Assembly (NCBI GenBank): GCA_947095585.1
Contig: OX352762.1
Span: 118,760,930-118,824,929 of the forward strand
DNA: 64,000 nt
Source of the DNA: Nephrocerus scutellatus
Lineage: Eukaryota; Arthropoda; Insecta; Diptera; Pipunculidae
Reading direction: 5' to 3'
Shown here: piece after piece, positions 59,230-64,000 of the stretch
Layout: each line of letters starts with the position of its first letter
How positions within the stretch are numbered: position 1 is the first letter of the stretch
Notes under the pieces: model-generated
What the model was told of the DNA's origin: nothing
Databases searched by the model: none
Seen by the model: only the letters and a program-made list of their open reading frames with translations
Position numbers and translations under genes: made by a program

Positions 59230-59382
59230 GCTCGAAAGCTTTTCAATGTGCCGTTCGGATCCGGCAATACATTGTAGGTCCCCTCCAATTGTGTGCAAAA
59301 GTATACATGCTCAACACACATGGTTCCGAGAAGTTAGGCTTTGGGCCGCAATGTTTTGTCGTGCCGAATATTATTATTATAT
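59230..59382 (+). mobile_element. 5'-truncated copy of the tRNA-Arg SINE
   Basis: From cgaaagctt (about 59232) to attattattat (59370-59380) the sequence follows the body of the SINE at 16.46-16.75 kb. Shared blocks are gttcggatcc, ttgtaggtcccctcca, tgtgtgcaaaa, tatacatgctcaacaca, ggccttgg/ggctttgg, ccgcaatg and gccgaatattattatta. The tRNA-like head is missing. The overlapping open frames here are by-products. Confidence 0.82.
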
Positions 59383-59389
59383 CATTTAT

Positions 59390-60380
59390 CGTTTGCTTTC
59401 AACAACGAACAACATACGTTACATTAAATAACTTAAGTTAGATACGTTAATTCTTTAACCAACTAAGCAAGGTCAAGCAGTATTGTAAGATTTGTTGTAA
59501 AGATTTTATCAAGATTCGTTATAAATACGTGATGATACGAATATTTTGTGAATGTCTTTACAAATAGAAGTCTTATCTCAATTGTGCCGCAATAAAATCT
59601 GTAGCTTCTGAAATATAGAGGGTTTAGCATTATCGAGATAGGTCGAGATACAGTGTTTATAAAAACCAAGATAACTTCAAGGTGTAACAAGCAGATGATT
59701 ACAGGTTTTATCTAGCCTTCATTTCATTAAGCAAAATTCGAACATAATTATAAAATGTTCTATATTCTAAACTTTTAAGTTATGTTTTGGAAAGAAATAA
59801 AAACTTTGCCGGTTCACCGAAAGGAGTAACAAAGAAGTGATACAAGAGACACAGAATTTCATACCTAATTCTGATATTTTCAAGAAATCCACATATCGCG
59901 GATTTTCACATAACTTTCTTTTAACTTATAGGGGACACATTTCTACCCAGAATATCGTATCCGATTCTGATCTTAATAGGAAATCCACATACCGCGCCTT
60001 TCTATAGAATATTCTAACACTCGACATTTCATGGCTCTTTCACACGATCGCAAATGGAAAAATACTACTGATGTGTGGAAAACCGCATCCTGTAAAATTA
60101 CAACAAAATTTAATTCCTTATCACATACGAAGAACACACGCATGTAATACAACAACAAGCCAACAAAGTATTCTTATAATTAGATATTTGTTACACAGTA
60201 AATTCACACGCACTTTTGTTGCGTGTGCGTCAGGCGATTAATGCCCTTTGACAGCGCGTACATGTTGCGGTCAGGCACTATCACAAAAATCACAAGAAAA
60301 TTCCATCAGTTGCGGTTTTAATCAACTTACAAGATTAGATTTTTTTTGGAAATAATTTTGATTTTCAAATCCACATTTTT
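59390..60380. other. Upstream region of the prophenoloxidase gene
   Basis: No coding sequence is recognised. It contains a direct repeat (59851-59911 and 59947-60008, listed separately) and is otherwise AT-rich. I could not identify transcription-factor sites with confidence. Confidence 0.5.
59851..60008. repeat. Diverged ~62-bp direct repeat, period 96
   Basis: Both copies share cagaat.tc.ta.c, attctgat.tt, a.gaaatccacata and ccgcg-like blocks. The copies are roughly 70 percent alike by eye. They lie about 400-570 bp upstream of the inferred transcription start of the prophenoloxidase gene. Confidence 0.6.
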
Positions 60381-60384
60381 TCTA

Positions 60385-60421
60385 CATAAATAGAAGGCAA
60401 CTTTCGTAAGGTTGAGTCAGT
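60385..60421 (+). promoter_or_regulatory. TATA box and initiator of the prophenoloxidase gene
   Basis: cataaatag at 60385-60393 is a TATA-like element. The arthropod initiator tcagt lies at 60417-60421 (A at 60419), so the TATA box sits about 30 bases upstream, the expected distance. This predicts an 80-nt 5' leader. No upstream ATG is present in that leader. Confidence 0.65.
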
Positions 60422-60498
60422 ACACATCAAGTGTTCATTTGGCATTAATAGCTATTATTTGGAGATATACACAGGAGCAGTAATTCAACTGACGAGAA

Positions 60499-63122
60499 AT
60501 GTCGAGTAACGAAACTAAAGCTCTGGAACTGCTCTTTCAACGTCCTTTGGAGCCGGTGTTCACGTCCCGGGACAATGGTAAAGCAGCGTTCGATTTGCCC
60601 GACAATTACTACAATGCACGTTACGAAGGTGTTGCTGTTGAGCTGCAGAGTCGCTATGGAGACAATGTCGATTTGAAGGTAACGATTTTATTCAAGGGCC
60701 CAATTTCAGTATTTCCATAAACGATGTTCTTTAGATCCCATTGCGCAATATTCCCAAACCAAATTTGGCCTTTGCCCAAATTTTGGACAAAAAGCAGCAG
60801 TTCTCGCTGTTCAACAACAAACACAAGCAAATAGCCGGACAACTGATTCAGTTGTTCTTGGATGCTAAGGATGTTTCGAGTTTTGTCGCCCTGGCCGCCT
60901 ACACCAAGTGAGTAACAACACCTGTAACTTTTTTTTACCCTTGAGCTACAATAGAAAAATAAACGACTTTTAAGGGACCGAGTGAATGTTTTCCTGTTTC
61001 AATATGCCTACTCTGTGGCCATTCAGCATCGACCGGACACGACTCACGTTCAGGTGCCACCAGTTGCAGAACAGTTTCCGGCGAATTTTATCGAACCATC
61101 CGTTTTTCAAGAGGCCCGCGCTGAAGGATCCCTTATTACGAGTCCTGGAAATAGGGTGAGTTTGTATAAAATTGTAAACAGTTCTTACGGAATATCATAC
61201 ATCACACATTACACACCAGATGCGAATTGAAATTCCGCGGAACTTTACCGCATCCGAACGTGAGGAGGAGCAGCGGCTGGCATATTTTCGTGAGGATATC
61301 GGTGTTAACATGCATCACTGGCACTGGCATTTGGTTTATCCAACCGATGGTCCTAGGAATGTTGTCGCTAAAGATCGGCGCGGTGAACTGTTCTACTACA
61401 TGCACCACCAGATCATCGCTCGCTACAATGTTGAAAGATTGAGCAACAATTTGGCCAGAGTTAAGCCTCTTAACAATTTTCGCGAATCCATTCAGGAAGC
61501 CTACTTTCCCAAGATTATTAGCAGTTTAAATAACCGCACGTATCCGGCACGCATGTCCAATTTGAAGTTGCGCGATCTTGATCGTGGAGAAGACAATACC
61601 ATTAAGATTGCCGATTGCGAACGTTGGGCTAAACGTATCCTAGCAGCAATTGATCAGGGATTTGTCATTGATGTGAGCTTAGCATAGTATAGAATTGTTT
61701 TTATAATTAATAACAAAAAATGTTTACCCCTTCCTCCATCCCCATCCATAGCAATCGCGAAAGCAATACCCACTAGACGAGATTCGTGGCATTGATATTC
61801 TCGGCAACCTGCTTGAAGCATCATCACTTTCGATTAACCCTCAACTCTATGGCAATTTGCATAACTCGGGACATGGTTTACTTTCGTTTATACACGATCC
61901 CGACGCACGCCATCTGGAGGATTTCGGTGTAATGGGCGATGTTACCACGGCAATGAGAGACCCCGTATTTTACAGGTGGCACGCATTCGTAGACGACATT
62001 TGCAACAAGCACAAGGCAATGCTTCCGCCGTACAATAAACAACAGGTTGTTTCTCGAGTGATTTTCATTACATAGTATATATGCTATCCTAATAAATTTA
62101 TATCCTAGCTCGATTTCGATGGAATTGCCTTAGATTACATCGAGGCGAAAATTTCATCGACCAAAGCCAATGCAAATGTCATGTTGTCCTACTGGCAAAA
62201 GGCCGACGTTGACCTGGCTGCTGCCTTGGACTTTGGACCAAATGGAAACATCTTCGCTTCATTTACGCATTTGCAACACGCTCCCTTTGTGTACACCATC
62301 AATGTCACCAATTATAGTGGAAGAGCACGAAGGGGAACATGCCGTATATTCATTTGCCCCAAAGTAGATGAGTTTGGTGTGCCACTGAAGTTGAACGAGC
62401 AACGTTTGATGGCTATTGAATTGGATAAATTCACGGTGGATTGTAAGTTAAAAATCATATTACATTTTTGTCAAACTTCAAATTCCCATTGACCCCCGAG
62501 CGGTCCATTTTACCTATAAACTCTTTTAGTGAAGAACATTTTCAATAATTGTAAGACATATTCCAATGAATTTCTTTTTAATCTTCAAACACATTCAGTG
62601 AAACCAGGTCCGAACACCATAAAACGCCGTTCCGAAGAGTCAAGTGTGACCATTCCCTTTGAACGATCTTTCCGGCGTATTGGTAACCAACATCAACCAG
62701 TTGCAGCCGATGCATTGGCTTCGTTCCGGTTCTGCGGTTGCGGCTGGCCCCAACATTTACTTCTGCCAAAAGGCAAGGCTGAAGGATTGCCAATGGACCT
62801 GTTCGTTATGATTTCCGACTATACCGGCGATGAAGTTCGCCAAGTAAATAATAGGTGGGATCGCAATTCATTACTTAAAACCTATAACTTTTTTGATCGG
62901 CCCCTTGTGAAATAATCATTTTACAGACCAGGAATATGCAATGATGCCTCATCGTTCTGTGGCCTCAAGGATAAACTTTATCCCGACAGGAGAACGATGG
63001 GATATCCATTCGACAGAAGATTACCAGCTGAGAATCTTGAAGCATTGACTGGAACCTACTCGAATATGATGAAGACAGATGTTACGATTATTTTCAATGA
63101 TCGCATCATTGCTAAGATCTGA
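60499..63122 (+). CDS. PPO: Prophenoloxidase, 8 exons, 688 aa
   Basis: Copper enzyme precursor that hydroxylates monophenols and oxidises o-diphenols to quinones, for melanin formation in wounds and around parasites. Insect forms lack a signal peptide and are released from blood cells; none is seen here. Exons: 60499-60678, 60735-60907, 60975-61155, 61220-61672, 61752-62045, 62109-62442, 62599-62854, 62927-63122, all with GT-AG introns and a continuous frame. Hemocyanin-type domains: N about 15-140, copper domain about 180-420, C about 430-680. CuA ligands are H211, H215 (HHWHWH) and H240; CuB ligands are H366, H370 (NLHNSGH) and H406 (RWHAF). The GCGW motif is at 585-588. The activation site reads SRYG, with cleavage expected after R52; most relatives have R-F. 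Length is typical. All catalytic residues are intact, so it is probably functional. Which paralogue it is cannot be told from this window. Confidence 0.96.
62530..62598 (+). other. Possible alternative acceptor or 21-nt microexon in intron 6
   Basis: An acceptor (ctcttttag) precedes 62530. From there to the main acceptor at 62598 the frame stays open in phase with exon 7, so using it would insert 23 residues. A donor-like gtaaga at 62551 would also allow a separate in-phase 21-nt exon (LKNIFNN). The reading via 62599 matches the family without a gap, so I take that as the main form. Confidence 0.3.
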
Positions 63123-63280
63123 GATGAAAAGTGTTGGAAAGACGAAGAGGTCAACATTTGGATTACGGCTGAAAAAAATTACTAAAGCATATCATATAAA
63201 TATTTTTCTTTCAATCTTTTAATTATAATCATTTTATAAATACTTAAATCTCTAGAGCTTATATGTTCTATATGAATACT

Positions 63281-63290
63281 AATAAATAAA
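63281..63290 (+). terminator. Polyadenylation signals of the prophenoloxidase gene
   Basis: Two overlapping aataaa hexamers (63281 and 63285) lie about 160 bases after the stop codon at 63122, giving a 3' UTR of roughly 180-200 nt. Confidence 0.7.
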
Positions 63291-63309
63291 TCTATTACTT
63301 TTGCATACA

Positions 63310-64000
63310 AAATAGCTGTTTGCTTTAGCATTTCGTTGTTAACTTAGATGATACCTAATGCAATGATCATTTAAGTAGCTTCTATGACAGTCATTAGCCG
63401 AACAAAGGCATTAAATGCTTCAGTACGTTTTCTTGCAATAAAAAATGCTAATGCCATTGACTTTGGCGTTGTACGCCACAGATGCTTATCACTGTTTGCA
63501 TAATCATTATGAGCTACGTATATTTGGAAACCATAAATTTCAGATTTAATATAATACAAGATGAGAAGATGAGATGAGAATTATCAAGCGTTCATTGAAA
63601 ATAGAAGAAGATTAGAAGATTTTAATATGAAAAACTCGTAAAGAGGCCGGTCATACGGTTGCCACCGTGGCTCGAAATATCCAGACCGAACAGTAATTAC
63701 CAAACCTACTATAAATCTGGATAAGAGAATCATACAGATAACATTGGGGTTTACAACCTCCCAAAAGGAATCTCTGACGAGTTCTGATTTCTAACCGATG
63801 TCATTTGGTTTAAAATCCTGGCTTACGTCAAACAAATACAGAAGGATTTCCAAAGATCCATGATAGTAAAAATATATTACTTGGTCTGGATGAAAACTTC
63901 TTCAACACTCCAGTATATATTATTGCAAAGGTAAGTGAAGATGATGATGAGAATGGGGTGTCTACAAATAGCTCTGCGACCCATATGGATATATTGCGCT
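63310..64000. other. Downstream flank, nothing recognised
   Basis: A 62-codon minus frame (63371-63559) has no motif. The window ends in noncoding DNA. Confidence 0.5.

Noticed and set aside
59187..59441. 84-codon protein
   Set aside because: The frame lies over the SINE body copy, which has no coding function.

Overview
The window is nuclear DNA of a higher insect, most likely a brachyceran fly (possibly a tephritid; that placement is inference). It is AT-rich. The one convincing cellular gene has short introns of 56-156 bp and encodes an insect prophenoloxidase. Nearly everything else is decayed transposable elements of families known from fly genomes: R1-, LOA-, jockey- and RTE-type LINEs, a BEL/Pao LTR element, a Helitron, and mariner/IS630 DNA transposons.

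Layout. 0.2-1.3 kb is a decayed R1-type reverse transcriptase. 3.2-4.2 kb is a Helitron helicase tail followed by a higher-order minisatellite. 4.4-5.2 kb is a mariner fossil. 7.5-10.2 kb holds a LINE fragment and two copies of one RTE-like family. 11.2-13.6 kb holds a LINE endonuclease, a BEL/Pao integrase and a third RTE copy fused to that integrase. 15.2-17.7 kb is a nest: a tRNA-derived SINE inside a LINE fragment flanked by pieces of an RTE-type LINE. 18-29 kb has a transposase scrap, a candidate MITE, several LINE fragments and a degenerate 60-bp satellite. 30.5-34.7 kb is a rearranged LOA/R1-type LINE containing an inverted 9-bp minisatellite and a 236-bp tandem duplication. 36.7-38.7 kb has GC-punctuated tandem repeats beside a jockey-type LINE. 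41.5-42.8 kb is a second BEL-RTE chimera followed by jockey remains. 43.8-45.1 kb is a structurally intact IS630/Tc1-mariner-type transposon with an uninterrupted 361-residue transposase and 20-bp inverted ends. 46.9-49.3 kb has RTE scraps, a striking 115-nt hairpin and an internally duplicated transposase fossil. 51.4-53.1 kb is an RTE copy lacking its polymerase core. 55.4-56.2 kb is an internally deleted mariner with both ends. 56.4-59.4 kb has LINE scraps and a second SINE copy.

60.4-63.3 kb is the prophenoloxidase gene: TATA box and initiator, eight exons, 688 residues, both copper sites complete, and a polyadenylation signal. It acts in melanisation and is functionally unrelated to the surrounding repeats.

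No new multigene system is visible. The most noteworthy observations are the SINE family, the hairpin, the recurrent BEL-RTE junction, the intact transposon and the inverted minisatellite. All homology calls come from reading translated motifs; no database search was run. Clade names for decayed LINEs are approximate.
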